A stretch of DNA of 53,938 nucleotides from a virus. Below are positions 1-8,804 of this stretch, piece by piece; the stretch's first letter is position 1, and the number at the start of each line of letters is the position of its first letter. The stretch is taken from positions 1 to 53,938 of IMG/VR virus record IMGVR_UViG_3300009514_000034; one strand, given 5' to 3'. The notes under the pieces are model-generated. The model was given only the letters and a program-made list of their open reading frames with translations. It was not told where the DNA came from and made no database searches. The position numbers and the translations under genes were made by a program.

Positions 1-105
1 TTTATTTTTATTTTTTAAATATTTTTTAATTAAAAAAAGAATAAACTATTCAATATTAACTATGCATGTTAAACAAATATATTTTTATAGATACGGGAAA
101 AACTA

Positions 106-2361
106 ATGAGTCATTTTGACGGAAATTTCGAAAAAGATTTAAAATCTATTATTAAACAAGCCAAGGACGGGAAATTTTACAAAATTTTCACTGAACATGG
201 GTTTTACGATGTAAATGATGAACATAATGGGTTAACAGCAGAACAGCGTGAATCAGTAGACCCAGCATTAAGAGACCATTACTCCCGCATGGCAGATGCA
301 ATTGCTGAAATGATAAATTTCATATTGGGGGGAAAAGAGGGAATGCTCACGAATACTGCTCAGGAAATTGATAATAACTTAGATACAGCCGTCCAAATGT
401 CTAATTCCCAGTTAGATGCCATTAATAATGGCTTAAAGGCAGCAGCAAGCACCGGAGTATTGGCCCCACTTGGAACCGTTTCTGCTGGAATGGAAGCCAC
501 AAAATCTCTGATGGGAGCAGTATTAGGAAAGTCGTATTACAATGTTAACATATTACCCCAGATTACATTCGGTCTGGATGGATTCGGGAAACTGGGGGAT
601 TTGGGTAATATATTGAAACCCGGACAACTCAGGCCGAACTGGAACTTCCTCTATGACAACGAAAAAGTCAAAAGTGAAACGTTTTTCGTAAATGACAATG
701 GAAATCTGAAAATAGGCGCAAATATCGATGTTACTGAGCTAAATGAACTACAACTTAAGAAAATATTCGGTGTCGTATCCGCAGACAAAGACTTAAATCC
801 TATAGGTGACATCAAGGGAGGAGTCAGTCAACAAGAATTCAGTATTATCAGAAAAGCTTCTGACAATCCTACTGGTAATGGAATAGTCATATCTACCGGG
901 GAAGACTGGGAAATAACCGATTCTGAGGTAAAAAATTTCAACCTGAATGAAGCCCAAATGAGGGCTTCCTTTAATCAATATGCCGAAATGAAATTATGGA
1001 ATGTTATTAAGAATCCCAGTAACTGGGCGCATGGACACTGGGGATCGCTAACCCATAATGCCATGCCTGAATATGTAAAGACTGCGGTAACAAGTTTTAT
1101 CTGGACTAATGGCATGGCCCTAGAGCGGGGGAAATCCGATGACGCAGCCCTTATCAGTTATTTAACAACAATAGGATTGTTCTATTTAATAGGCTATCAA
1201 TATCCTGTAAAAATATTCGGATTCGAAGGAGATGAAAATTTAGGATTTATCGGAGACCAAATTGTATCTGGCGATGGTGTAGAAGATATTGTAGGGGATA
1301 CCACAGCAGAAGAAGGTCTTCCCAAAAATGAAAAAATAGCAAAACGATACTTTATATGGGTAGCAGATATATTAAGCAGACTAACATATAATGCTCTCCC
1401 GGTAGAATTAGCCAATAGTCTGAGGATGAGAAGGGTTGCCGAAGCTAATTTAATATACTCGGGGACGGGATTACCAGTATTGCCTTACGGTATTTCCATA
1501 GCCAATCTTCCCTTTGAGCATACCATCGAAGGATGGAAGCAAAGAAAAACAGATACGCTGTTTGAAAAAATGGCTGGTAGTTTCTTCAGGTATAAAAATG
1601 AAGGTGCTCCGGGCGGAGATCCAGATTTGAGTCAGTCAATATCTGATGCCAAGTTAATTTATGGCCCAAGGGCTTTAAGGGCTGATGATGCTGGCTTTGA
1701 TATTCCCATATCAGAGACAGAAGATTACGTCAAAAGTCTCATGGATGAAAGTGGTGTGGATAGTATCGTAATCAGTAGTACCTCAAGAGATAAGGAAAAT
1801 CAGGCTAGGATCATGTTCAATAACATACAAAGGGGCAATGACCCCGGATATAGACAGCCGGGGGCTTCTGTACTTGCTGTTTACTTCAAGGAAAAAGAAG
1901 CGAGAAATATTCCCAGAGATACTCCTGTAACAGATCCCAATGATATTACCGAAATTAAAGCTGCGATGGTAAGAGAAATTGATAAATGGGGCGAAATAAA
2001 TGTATCCCGTCACTGTGCATCGGTTGAAGAATTAAGGGTTTTTGATTTAAAATCCAGCACCATAAAAAACAAGGAAGGAAGTTTTGACCCAAGGGTTAAA
2101 ACCAAATTTAAAAACATACTGGAGAGAGAAGTTAAAGAAGGTAGGATAGATAAATTTCTTCATCCCGGAAACAGTAAAGATACGGCCTTTCACATAGAAG
2201 TTCCTGCAAGGGCATTTACCACTTCTCCAAACAATGCACTCCCCGATCAGTTATTCTCGTTTAACAATATTAACTTTTTGCGTGGGGAAGAATCATGGAT
2301 TGCTCCTTTGTCAAACGATTTCTTATTCGTCAACCAGAAAACAGAAGAAGGAGAAGATTAA
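106..2361 (+). CDS. Large virion-associated protein with C-terminal M15-type peptidase domain
   Basis: A 751-residue protein upstream of the portal gene. The C-terminal part (about residues 550-705) looks like a zinc D,D- or L,D-peptidase of the M15 (VanY-like) fold. An SRHC motif supplies His636, a downstream VFDLKSS supplies Asp647, and AFHIEVP supplies His696 with Glu698; these match the His-Asp-His zinc ligands and the general base of the family. The N-terminal half is not recognised; a hydrophobic stretch near residues 348-370 could be membrane-active. A purine-rich ribosome-binding site (GGGAAAAA) precedes the ATG. From its place among virion genes I infer a structural protein carrying a cell-wall-degrading activity for entry or release. 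The peptidase assignment is motif-based; the structural role is inferred. Confidence 0.6.
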   Translation: MSHFDGNFEKDLKSIIKQAKDGKFYKIFTEHGFYDVNDEHNGLTAEQRESVDPALRDHYSRMADAIAEMINFILGGKEGMLTNTAQEIDNNLDTAVQMSNSQLDAINNGLKAAASTGVLAPLGTVSAGMEATKSLMGAVLGKSYYNVNILPQITFGLDGFGKLGDLGNILKPGQLRPNWNFLYDNEKVKSETFFVNDNGNLKIGANIDVTELNELQLKKIFGVVSADKDLNPIGDIKGGVSQQEFSIIRKASDNPTGNGIVISTGEDWEITDSEVKNFNLNEAQMRASFNQYAEMKLWNVIKNPSNWAHGHWGSLTHNAMPEYVKTAVTSFIWTNGMALERGKSDDAALISYLTTIGLFYLIGYQYPVKIFGFEGDENLGFIGDQIVSGDGVEDIVGDTTAEEGLPKNEKIAKRYFIWVADILSRLTYNALPVELANSLRMRRVAEANLIYSGTGLPVLPYGISIANLPFEHTIEGWKQRKTDTLFEKMAGSFFRYKNEGAPGGDPDLSQSISDAKLIYGPRALRADDAGFDIPISETEDYVKSLMDESGVDSIVISSTSRDKENQARIMFNNIQRGNDPGYRQPGASVLAVYFKEKEARNIPRDTPVTDPNDITEIKAAMVREIDKWGEINVSRHCASVEELRVFDLKSSTIKNKEGSFDPRVKTKFKNILEREVKEGRIDKFLHPGNSKDTAFHIEVPARAFTTSPNNALPDQLFSFNNINFLRGEESWIAPLSNDFLFVNQKTEEGED

Positions 2362-2362
2362 G

Positions 2363-2371
2363 TATAAACTT
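2363..2371 (+). promoter_or_regulatory. Candidate late promoter (TATAAACTT)
   Basis: Variant of the recurring TATAAACTA late-promoter motif. It ends only 5 bases before the next ATG, so a transcript starting here would have almost no leader. Confidence 0.5.
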
Positions 2372-2376
2372 AAGTT

Positions 2377-3156
2377 ATGAAATACAAATCATTTGAAGAA
2401 CAAAAGAAAATCTTTGATAATCTATTAGTCCATTATTTTGCTAAAAGAGTATTTGATGATGTTGCGGAGTCAGATTCCACTATGGAAGATATAACGGATT
2501 CTGTAGGCAATATAGTTAATCCACCAACCAATAAAAATGAATGGGCATTTACTCATTTTGATAAATTGATATTGGCACTGAAAAATTCTCTCGGCACAAA
2601 ATATTTACAGAATCTTTTGGATCATTACAGGTGGATTAAAGATATTGATCCCCTATTTATAATGAACATGAAAAAGGATACCGATTTATCAAATGTAAGA
2701 AAACATCTGGGGATGATAGTTACCAAGATGGAAGACTCTTCATACCTTCCTTCTGATGTTGAACACAGTGCAGAGCACATAGAATATGAAAGCGAAAATA
2801 AAAACGAACGGGAAAGTTTTTGTGATAAGGTATCCAAGGCACTTACAATGGCCACCTTTCTTCTTTACTCATACCGAAATGACAGGGTTCCGACTGGAAT
2901 AGATTTCGATAAGAATATCTGTCCATCAGTTGAAATTACCTTTAACATAAGATGTTTCGGAAATTATGAACAGTGTAAGAAACATTGTACCGAGTATCGA
3001 TTGATTGATGATAGTGGAATAACACCCGAAGGTGTCAGGAAAATGAAATCTATTGCAGAATGTGCGTATGATGCTAACATTCTTTCAGAAAATACCAATA
3101 GGGTAGAAAATCAATCACATAACTGGGAAAAGCTGGCGAAATTAAGAAGATCATAA
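2377..3156 (+). CDS. Hypothetical protein with a cysteine cluster
   Basis: A 259-residue protein of no recognised family. The C-terminal third has a cysteine-rich stretch (one Cys, then CFGNYEQCKKHC, about residues 188-208) that could bind a metal, and the rest looks helical and soluble. It starts just behind a TATAAAC late-promoter motif and has no clear Shine-Dalgarno sequence. It lies between the M15-domain protein and the portal gene and is followed after one base by a 76-residue ORF, so it is probably a late virion-assembly gene. Function unknown. Confidence 0.7.
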   Translation: MKYKSFEEQKKIFDNLLVHYFAKRVFDDVAESDSTMEDITDSVGNIVNPPTNKNEWAFTHFDKLILALKNSLGTKYLQNLLDHYRWIKDIDPLFIMNMKKDTDLSNVRKHLGMIVTKMEDSSYLPSDVEHSAEHIEYESENKNERESFCDKVSKALTMATFLLYSYRNDRVPTGIDFDKNICPSVEITFNIRCFGNYEQCKKHCTEYRLIDDSGITPEGVRKMKSIAECAYDANILSENTNRVENQSHNWEKLAKLRRS

Positions 3157-3157
3157 C

Positions 3158-3388
3158 ATGACAGAAAATAGTATAGGAGATTTCAATTATAACGGAATAC
3201 CCATATTCAAAGTGGATTTTTCGGACTTTTCCTATATAATTAACTGTTTTGAGAACGATAATAGAATTTTAAGTAGAAACATCAATCATCACGAACTTCA
3301 GGAACAATATAAAAAATCAAAATCAAAAGCATTCGGCATATTTTATGAGGGAGTTATTATTGATTTTAGAGACTTAAAAAAAGATTAA
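3158..3388 (+). CDS. Small hypothetical protein
   Basis: A 76-residue protein starting one base after the preceding stop codon, so probably translated from the same message. It is mixed aromatic and charged, without signal peptide, membrane segment or motif that I recognise. Its place directly upstream of the portal promoter suggests a late gene. Function unknown. Confidence 0.6.
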   Translation: MTENSIGDFNYNGIPIFKVDFSDFSYIINCFENDNRILSRNINHHELQEQYKKSKSKAFGIFYEGVIIDFRDLKKD

Positions 3389-3434
3389 ATTGAGTAAATA
3401 TTGACTAAAATACATACATCAGATAATTTTTATG

Positions 3435-3443
3435 TATAAACTA
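3435..3443 (+). promoter_or_regulatory. Late promoter (TATAAACTA) for the portal gene
   Basis: Exact match to the recurring late motif. It ends 7 bases before the portal ATG and no Shine-Dalgarno sequence lies between, so the message could be nearly leaderless. Confidence 0.6.
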
Positions 3444-3450
3444 ATAAAAA

Positions 3451-5085
3451 ATGTTAATTAAACCACCGAAACAACAAGAAACCATATCTAGTAGGGTATT
3501 AACCCGTGCCAGAGACTATGGGTTAGCAAACCCTAAAGGTGGGACCTTTGATAGATTATTCAACAGATTCAGGACAGACAGGGAAGTTGATGTATCTAAA
3601 AACTTAATTGGTCAGGGAAGAAAACAACTTTCATACCCTAACGGGATGACCCCGGACGGTTTCAGTGCATTTTCCCCCACGTTGGGAGTAAATGTTGCCA
3701 ACGCAGATCCAAAAAGAATATTTGACACCACCGCAGAAAATCAGGTACATTTATTCTGGAAAAAGAACAGGGAAAGACATTTAAAATACTACAGGGTTGC
3801 GGGTCGTGCGGAGGTACGTGAAGCCTTAAGTAACATATGTGATGAAAGCATATACCCAGATGATTTAGGGGAAATATGTTCCCTTAAAATAGATGCCGAT
3901 GCTGATATCGGTGATGCCGTACAGGAAAAACTACACAGAATATTCAGAAGAGAAATACTTAAGAGAATTATGAACTTCTATAAAGAAGGGTGGGAACTTA
4001 TGAGAACCCTTTTAATAGAAGGAAGATTGTTCTTGGAAGTTGTGTATGATGAAACTAAAAATGAAATTATTGCTGTAAACTTACTTCCCTCCCAGAATAT
4101 TATCATTATCATTCAAGATGGTATCATTCTGGGGTATCGCCAGATGCTTGAGGGGGTATATACTTCCGCCGGAAATACGGGCGGGAAGAATTACGTAGAT
4201 TTTTCTCCCAACCAAATACTTTATGTCGATTTGTCAATGTATGGACCCGGAGGTATTAATGACCCCCGTTCTCCCTTAGAACCTGCCATCAAGCCTTTTA
4301 ACCAGTTAAATGCAATCGAAGACTCTATCACCATGTACAGGATACAGTGGGGATCTGAGAAACTGATATTTAAGATTGATACGGGTATGATGCCTAAACC
4401 TAAAGCTGAAAAGCACATGAAGGATCAGGCAAAACTTCTCTCCAGACGAATTGACTACAATACAGGCACGGGTGAGGTAACAAACTTCGGGCGTGTTATC
4501 GGTCTAGGTGAGCATTTTTTCATATCTACCAGTAATCATACTGCCGGTTCTGAAATTACCAGACTGGACAGTGGTGATAACATATCAAAAATCGAAGATT
4601 TAAAATACTTCAAACGAAACCTTGTTAACTCAATGATGGTTCCTCCCGGACGTGTTACTGCACTGGCCGGAGACGGTGAAAGTTATTCCAACGGTAAAAT
4701 TGGTGAAGTAACCCAAGCAGAGGTTGCTTTTGCTAGAATGGTGCAAAGATACCAGCAACCTATGGATACACTTCTGAGCAGATTGTTCGTAATGGTTTTA
4801 AATACTCACCCAGATATATCCGATGATATAAAAATAGAAGAAAATTTTGGTGTTTTATTTAATAAGGCTAACGAATTCCAGAATTACATGGATGCGGAAA
4901 TTCTAAACACGAATTTAGATACATTCGATAAAATTATGAAATATGTTAAAACAAGCGAAAATCCAGAAGGAATACTTGCCCAGCGTTTTGCATTAACTAA
5001 AGGTTTAAAATTTTCAGATGAAGACAGAATCAGGAATGCCGAGTGGCGTAAACAGGAAGAGCAGGAAGCTGAAGAAGCTGAATAA
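3451..5085 (+). CDS. 20: Portal vertex protein (T4 gp20-like)
   Basis: A 544-residue protein, close to the 524 residues of T4 gp20. It matches the T4-type portal along its length: an early region ending in YYRVAGRAEVREALSNI, a central block with LIEGRLFLEVVYDE and NLLPSQNI, and the conserved stem and clip region with IQWGSEKLIFKIDTG followed by PKPKAEKHMKDQ. The acidic Glu/Ala-rich C-terminus is also usual. The portal forms the dodecameric ring at one capsid vertex through which DNA enters and leaves, and it nucleates head assembly. It heads the conserved order gp20, core protein, gp21, gp22, gp23. A late promoter motif lies immediately upstream. Confidence 0.93.
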   Translation: MLIKPPKQQETISSRVLTRARDYGLANPKGGTFDRLFNRFRTDREVDVSKNLIGQGRKQLSYPNGMTPDGFSAFSPTLGVNVANADPKRIFDTTAENQVHLFWKKNRERHLKYYRVAGRAEVREALSNICDESIYPDDLGEICSLKIDADADIGDAVQEKLHRIFRREILKRIMNFYKEGWELMRTLLIEGRLFLEVVYDETKNEIIAVNLLPSQNIIIIIQDGIILGYRQMLEGVYTSAGNTGGKNYVDFSPNQILYVDLSMYGPGGINDPRSPLEPAIKPFNQLNAIEDSITMYRIQWGSEKLIFKIDTGMMPKPKAEKHMKDQAKLLSRRIDYNTGTGEVTNFGRVIGLGEHFFISTSNHTAGSEITRLDSGDNISKIEDLKYFKRNLVNSMMVPPGRVTALAGDGESYSNGKIGEVTQAEVAFARMVQRYQQPMDTLLSRLFVMVLNTHPDISDDIKIEENFGVLFNKANEFQNYMDAEILNTNLDTFDKIMKYVKTSENPEGILAQRFALTKGLKFSDEDRIRNAEWRKQEEQEAEEAE

Positions 5086-5098
5086 TAAATCAGTTATA

Positions 5099-5107
5099 TA
5101 TAAACTA
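5099..5107 (+). promoter_or_regulatory. Late promoter (TATAAACTA) for core protein and protease genes
   Basis: Exact match to the late motif, 9 bases upstream of the ATG of the small core-protein gene at 5117. Confidence 0.6.
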
Positions 5108-5116
5108 ATATAAAGA

Positions 5117-5293
5117 ATGAATAGGAACACAGAAAAAAAGATGAAATCATTAATTAGCGGTTTAATTGTCAATGATGACGGAAAAATTAAACAACTTGTT
5201 AATGAATTATCTGAAGCTATAATATCCGATAAAGAGGGATATATTATGGAAAGTATTTCTGATAGTTTTAAGGGAAGCGATAATGAAATCTAA
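5117..5293 (+). CDS. Small prohead core protein candidate (gp67/gp68 position)
   Basis: A 58-residue ORF between portal and protease, exactly where T4 has core genes 67 and 68. It overlaps the protease start by 11 bases, which suggests coupled translation. The product is charged and contains two candidate prohead-protease sites, LSE before AII and IME before SIS, consistent with a scaffold component destroyed during maturation. A TATAAACTA motif precedes it. No sequence similarity to gp67 is evident by eye, so the call rests on position and cleavage-site pattern. Confidence 0.6.
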   Translation: MNRNTEKKMKSLISGLIVNDDGKIKQLVNELSEAIISDKEGYIMESISDSFKGSDNEI

Positions 5294-6047
5294 TAAAGAA
5301 ATGCCTAAAAATATTTTAAAAGAAAATACGTTAAATACTGATATTGTTCTAAAGCCTTTTTATGAATCCAGTTATAATCTTGAAGGTAAAAAGGTAAAGA
5401 GGTTAAAACTTCAGGGAACAGCTATTGTATGTGATGTTCCGGGAATTAATGGAAGATCTTATCCTAAATCTATTCTAGGGCCGGAAGTAAACAGGTTTGT
5501 AGAAAAGATGATGAAAAGGGGTCGTGCTGCTGCTGAGTTAAATCACCCCAGACTTGATGAAAAGGGTGAGGGGAAAGACTACTCAGTATTTGAAATGAAT
5601 CTTTTCAAGACCTGCGCTGTTATTGAAGAACTTTATTTCAAGGGGAATGAGCTATTTTGTAAAATGAGAGTGGTCGAAGATCACGAAGCTGGGAAAGCAT
5701 TAAAGGCACTTATAGATGCTGGATATGTTCCCGGATTTTCTTTGCGTGGGGCTGGGTCTGTTATTGATAGTGGTGATGGCCATATGGTTATCGCTGATGA
5801 TTATCGTTTAATTACTATCGATGTTGTTGGAAATCCATCGTTTGATGAACAGGCACTTATTACTCCTGTATATGAAGCAATGAAGGGTAAAAAAGTTCAG
5901 GTATTAACTGAAGCCATTGATAATACCAGAAAAGAAATTTTACTGGAAGCTGCTATACATCAAAAAATAAAAACAGGGAGAAAACAATTTAATAGAAAAG
6001 CATTGGTTAATCTTTTGGAGAACATGAATAAACAAGCATTATTCTAA
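5283..6047 (+). CDS. 21: Prohead maturation protease (T4 gp21-like)
   Basis: A 254-residue serine protease of the T4 gp21 / U9-U35 group. The catalytic His is in AELNHPR (His88) and the catalytic Ser in PGFSLRG (Ser153), within the typical frame of INGRSYPKSIL (early) and VVGNPSFDEQALI (late). Its C-terminal tail carries LTE/A and LLE/A, which fit the enzyme's own cleavage rule (hydrophobic-x-Glu) and suggest self-processing. It acts inside the prohead, cutting scaffold, the capsid propeptide and packaged internal proteins. Slightly longer than T4 gp21 (212 residues) because of the tail. Start overlaps the preceding small ORF. Confidence 0.93.
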   Translation: MKSNKEMPKNILKENTLNTDIVLKPFYESSYNLEGKKVKRLKLQGTAIVCDVPGINGRSYPKSILGPEVNRFVEKMMKRGRAAAELNHPRLDEKGEGKDYSVFEMNLFKTCAVIEELYFKGNELFCKMRVVEDHEAGKALKALIDAGYVPGFSLRGAGSVIDSGDGHMVIADDYRLITIDVVGNPSFDEQALITPVYEAMKGKKVQVLTEAIDNTRKEILLEAAIHQKIKTGRKQFNRKALVNLLENMNKQALF

Positions 6048-6058
6048 GAAGGTGTTAA

Positions 6059-6949
6059 ATGAGTATTGAAATAGAAAAAATATTAACAAAGGAACAATTA
6101 AAAAATCTTTCAAAAGATTCTATTAAATCTATTAATGAATCCTTAAATAAAGTATATAATGCAAAAGTAGAACAGTTGGATAAAGAAACTTCTGATAAAT
6201 TTAATTCTTTAGTTGAAGGAATGTCTAAAAAATTCGAAGAGGATGTAAATACTGCTATAGTAGAAAGTGTAAAAAGTAATGTAAAAGAAATTCAAACTGG
6301 GAAGTTTTATAATATTATACAAGGCATGGTTAATCTTCTAGAGAATGCCGGAATTACTACCACCGAAAAAACAAAAGAATTGAGTGAAAAACTAGGAGAT
6401 GCTAATAAGAAACTGGAAGAAGCTTTCAAGGTAAGAGAAGAAATTAAAAACGAACTAGAAGAGTCTAATAAAGAAAATTACATATTGGCATCGCTTAAGG
6501 GGATGAAGCCTGAAGTTATTAATTCTGCTCTGGATTACTTCAAAGATAAAGACATGCTAGATGTTCAGGATGGATTACAGACATTTGTCGATGGTGATTT
6601 TTCTGATCTTGATTTAAGCTCGGAAGGTACGAAAGAATTAGTTGGAGAACTTGATTTAGAACAAGTTAATGATGCTCTGGATGAAATTGAAGTAGATAAA
6701 GCAGATAATGAGAAAAAGGTTTCTTTACATGAAAGCGCAGAGCAGAAGAAAACCAAAGCCACATTTGAAAGTCTGGGTAAAGGTTTGAGACAGCAAAGGG
6801 TAAGTAAATCCCCTAATGTTACTAATGACCAGTTAAAAGAATCCGAAACTATCATGGAAAATGAAGAGGGTGGCGATGTTGAATCAGACACCAAGGAAGC
6901 TATGGATAAAATTGATAAGTTCAGCGACTTGGGATACAATTTCAAATAA
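6059..6949 (+). CDS. 22: Prohead scaffold protein (T4 gp22-like)
   Basis: A 296-residue, highly charged, almost entirely helical protein with coiled-coil spacing through residues 1-145, followed by an acidic linker and an Asp/Lys-rich C-terminus. T4 gp22 has a similar size (269 residues), position and composition. Several hydrophobic-x-Glu sites (LVE/G, IVE/S, LHE/S) would let the gp21 protease shred it during maturation. It follows the protease after 11 bases with the purine-rich site AAGGTG. Its stop codon overlaps the ATG of the capsid-like miniprotein at 6949. The call rests on synteny plus composition. Confidence 0.85.
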   Translation: MSIEIEKILTKEQLKNLSKDSIKSINESLNKVYNAKVEQLDKETSDKFNSLVEGMSKKFEEDVNTAIVESVKSNVKEIQTGKFYNIIQGMVNLLENAGITTTEKTKELSEKLGDANKKLEEAFKVREEIKNELEESNKENYILASLKGMKPEVINSALDYFKDKDMLDVQDGLQTFVDGDFSDLDLSSEGTKELVGELDLEQVNDALDEIEVDKADNEKKVSLHESAEQKKTKATFESLGKGLRQQRVSKSPNVTNDQLKESETIMENEEGGDVESDTKEAMDKIDKFSDLGYNFK

Positions 6950-7113
6950 TGACACCTGAACACAGAAAAGCATTGATCCAGAAATGGAAACCTGTTCTTG
7001 ATATCAATGAATCACGAAGTGATGAATATACAAGAGAAAATATGGCTATATTGCTAGAATCTCAATCCACTGTACAAAGACGATTCAAAGAAAATTCAAT
7101 TAAAAAATCCTAA
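6949..7113 (+). CDS. Miniprotein resembling the major capsid protein N-terminus
   Basis: A 54-residue ORF whose ATG overlaps the scaffold stop codon (TAATG), implying coupled translation. Residues 8-18 (ALIQKWKPVLD) align without gaps to residues 8-18 of the capsid protein encoded just downstream (SLIQKWAPVLE), and the similarity continues weakly through MAILLESQS versus MATLLENQV. The DNA is also similar over this stretch. It therefore covers only the N-terminal propeptide region that gp21 removes from the capsid protein. It may be a functional propeptide-like core factor, or the stranded 5' end of an older capsid gene; see the fragment at 12016. Confidence 0.7.
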   Translation: MTPEHRKALIQKWKPVLDINESRSDEYTRENMAILLESQSTVQRRFKENSIKKS

Positions 7114-7138
7114 TTACATACTAATATAATCACCTTTT

Positions 7139-7155
7139 CCCGGTTTTTTACCGGG
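7139..7155 (+). terminator. Weak hairpin downstream of the head-core operon
   Basis: CCCGG (7139-7143) pairs with CCGGG (7151-7155) around a T-rich loop. The stem is short and no U tract follows, so it may reduce read-through into the capsid gene rather than terminate fully. Confidence 0.35.
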
Positions 7156-7200
7156 TTCATCGCCGTTTTCGCCTAAAAAATCAACGGGTTACAATGTTTC

Positions 7201-7207
7201 TATAAAC
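7201..7207 (+). promoter_or_regulatory. Late promoter (TATAAAC) of the major capsid gene
   Basis: The motif lies within an inverted repeat (CAATGTTT 7192-7199, AAACATTG 7204-7211). The leader predicted from here is about 55 bases. Confidence 0.6.
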
Positions 7208-7220
7208 ATTGGGAGTAATA

Positions 7221-7235
7221 AAGTCTTTAAGACTT
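7221..7235 (+). promoter_or_regulatory. Hairpin in the capsid mRNA leader
   Basis: AAGTC TTTAA GACTT forms a short stem-loop close to the predicted 5' end of the capsid message. A 5' hairpin of this sort could stabilise the mRNA. The start codon follows 34 bases later. Confidence 0.4.
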
Positions 7236-7269
7236 GATTTTTATTGTAACTAACTAGAGGTATAAAACA

Positions 7270-8700
7270 ATGGTAAAAACAAAAAGTAAAAGCTTGATCC
7301 AGAAATGGGCACCTGTACTTGAGTCTGACATTGGTTCTCCTATCAAAAGCCAGAGCGAAGCATCTGTTATGGCCACTTTGCTAGAAAACCAAGTTAAACT
7401 TAACAAAGGTTTCCTTCCTGAATCAGCTAATGTGACAGGAGACGTTGAAGTTTACCAGCAATATGCGTTACCCCTCATTCGTAGGCAGTTCCCCGAACTT
7501 CTTGCAATGAACACGGTTGCTGTTATTCCTACAACCACTCCTCAAGGAATTTACTTTGCCCTCAGATATCTTTACGATGACACAACCAAGACTACAACTT
7601 TCCGTTCAGGACAGAAAGCTGAAATTGGTTTTGATTTGTTCAGAGATCATGCGGGTGATCAAGCCCCTCCTAACGGTACTCCTTGGAGCACTGCGGAAGG
7701 CGAATTCCTTTCTAACTATCAAGAAAACGCTGTGGATGCATCAGGTTCGCCTGCTAACTTCCAGCTTCATAATCAGGATACTACTGGTTATATTGGTGGT
7801 TACAAAATCAAAAGAGCGTCCATTAAAGTTATTAAAGGGTCAATTATTGTTGGTACTCGTGCCATCAAGTCTCATTACACCCTTGAACTTCAACAGGACT
7901 TGGCTGCTGTACATGGACAGGACATCGAAGCATTGCTTCTCGAAGCACTTCAGTTCGAAATCCAACAGGAAATTGACAGAGAAATTCTTCAGGCACTAAA
8001 ATTTGCTGCTGAAACAGCAGGTTTGGGTGGAGAAGTTATTGCTACCATCGATCTAGAACCTAAAAGTGCAACTGTACAAGCTGCTACTGATGGTCGTTGG
8101 GCTGCTGAAAGAATCGCAGGTGGTATCGTTAACACGATCCTTGCCGTCTCTCAGAAGATTGCAGTAACATCAAGAATGGGTTCAGGTAACTGGGCTATCT
8201 GTTCTCCTGATATTGTCGCAGCTCTTTCCACTATGAACAGTGGTATCTATATTCCTACATACTTGCAGACAAATGTAAACCAACAGCATGGTGGTGGCGT
8301 AGCCGAAGCCGGATCTTTGGTTGGTGGAAGCATTAAAGTATATCGTGACATCTACGCTGAAGAGTCTTATGCCCTTGTCGGGTACAAAGGTCCTCGTCAG
8401 GGTGAGTCTGGTATTATCTTTATGCCTTACATCCCTTACATTTTCACAAAAACTGCTGGTCAGGAAGATGGATCACCTCGATTGATTGTTAAATCTCGTT
8501 ATGCTATCGTAGCTAACTTGCTTGGTGCAGGTCAGTTCTACAGGCTCGTAAGATTTGATTCAATCAGTAGTGCGATTCTCGGTATCGATTCCAATGCTGA
8601 CACTGGGGATGACTATCCTTGGGAAGTTTCTGGAGCAACATACGATGCAGAGGAAAGTCTCGGTGGAGTTGGATCAGGGGATGGAGATACTTCAATATAA
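7270..8700 (+). CDS. 23: Major capsid protein (T4 gp23-like)
   Basis: A 476-residue capsid protein with HK97-type fold expected from the T4 family. It starts with the gp23-type propeptide (LIQKWAPVLE) and has the family blocks QYALPLIRRQFPELLAM, a central helix region ending in IQQEIDREILQAL, and a C-terminal ALVGYKGP, IIFMPYIPYIF and RYAIVANLL. FLPE followed by S at residues 48-52 matches the FLTE/A site at which T4 gp23 is cut, so the mature protein should begin at Ser52. Its codon use is richer in G and C than that of its neighbours, as expected for a very highly expressed gene. It has its own late promoter and ends at a strong terminator. Confidence 0.95.
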   Translation: MVKTKSKSLIQKWAPVLESDIGSPIKSQSEASVMATLLENQVKLNKGFLPESANVTGDVEVYQQYALPLIRRQFPELLAMNTVAVIPTTTPQGIYFALRYLYDDTTKTTTFRSGQKAEIGFDLFRDHAGDQAPPNGTPWSTAEGEFLSNYQENAVDASGSPANFQLHNQDTTGYIGGYKIKRASIKVIKGSIIVGTRAIKSHYTLELQQDLAAVHGQDIEALLLEALQFEIQQEIDREILQALKFAAETAGLGGEVIATIDLEPKSATVQAATDGRWAAERIAGGIVNTILAVSQKIAVTSRMGSGNWAICSPDIVAALSTMNSGIYIPTYLQTNVNQQHGGGVAEAGSLVGGSIKVYRDIYAEESYALVGYKGPRQGESGIIFMPYIPYIFTKTAGQEDGSPRLIVKSRYAIVANLLGAGQFYRLVRFDSISSAILGIDSNADTGDDYPWEVSGATYDAEESLGGVGSGDGDTSI

Positions 8701-8730
8701 CCATCACCTTCCTATTTACAAGTATGAAAG

Positions 8731-8756
8731 AGCCTTGGGAAACCAAGGCTTTTTTA
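8731..8756 (+). terminator. Rho-independent terminator after the capsid gene
   Basis: AGCCTTGG (8731-8738), a GAAA tetraloop, CCAAGGCT (8743-8750), then a run of T. A perfect 8-bp stem with U tract. Confidence 0.9.
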
Positions 8757-8804
8757 TTGCTATTTTTTTCAGTTTTATTTATATTTAATTAAAATTCTAT
8801 CGAA

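Noticed and set aside
7517-7999. 160-codon plus-strand ORF in another frame of the capsid gene
   Set aside because: Lies wholly inside the confidently identified capsid gene and has no ribosome-binding site.
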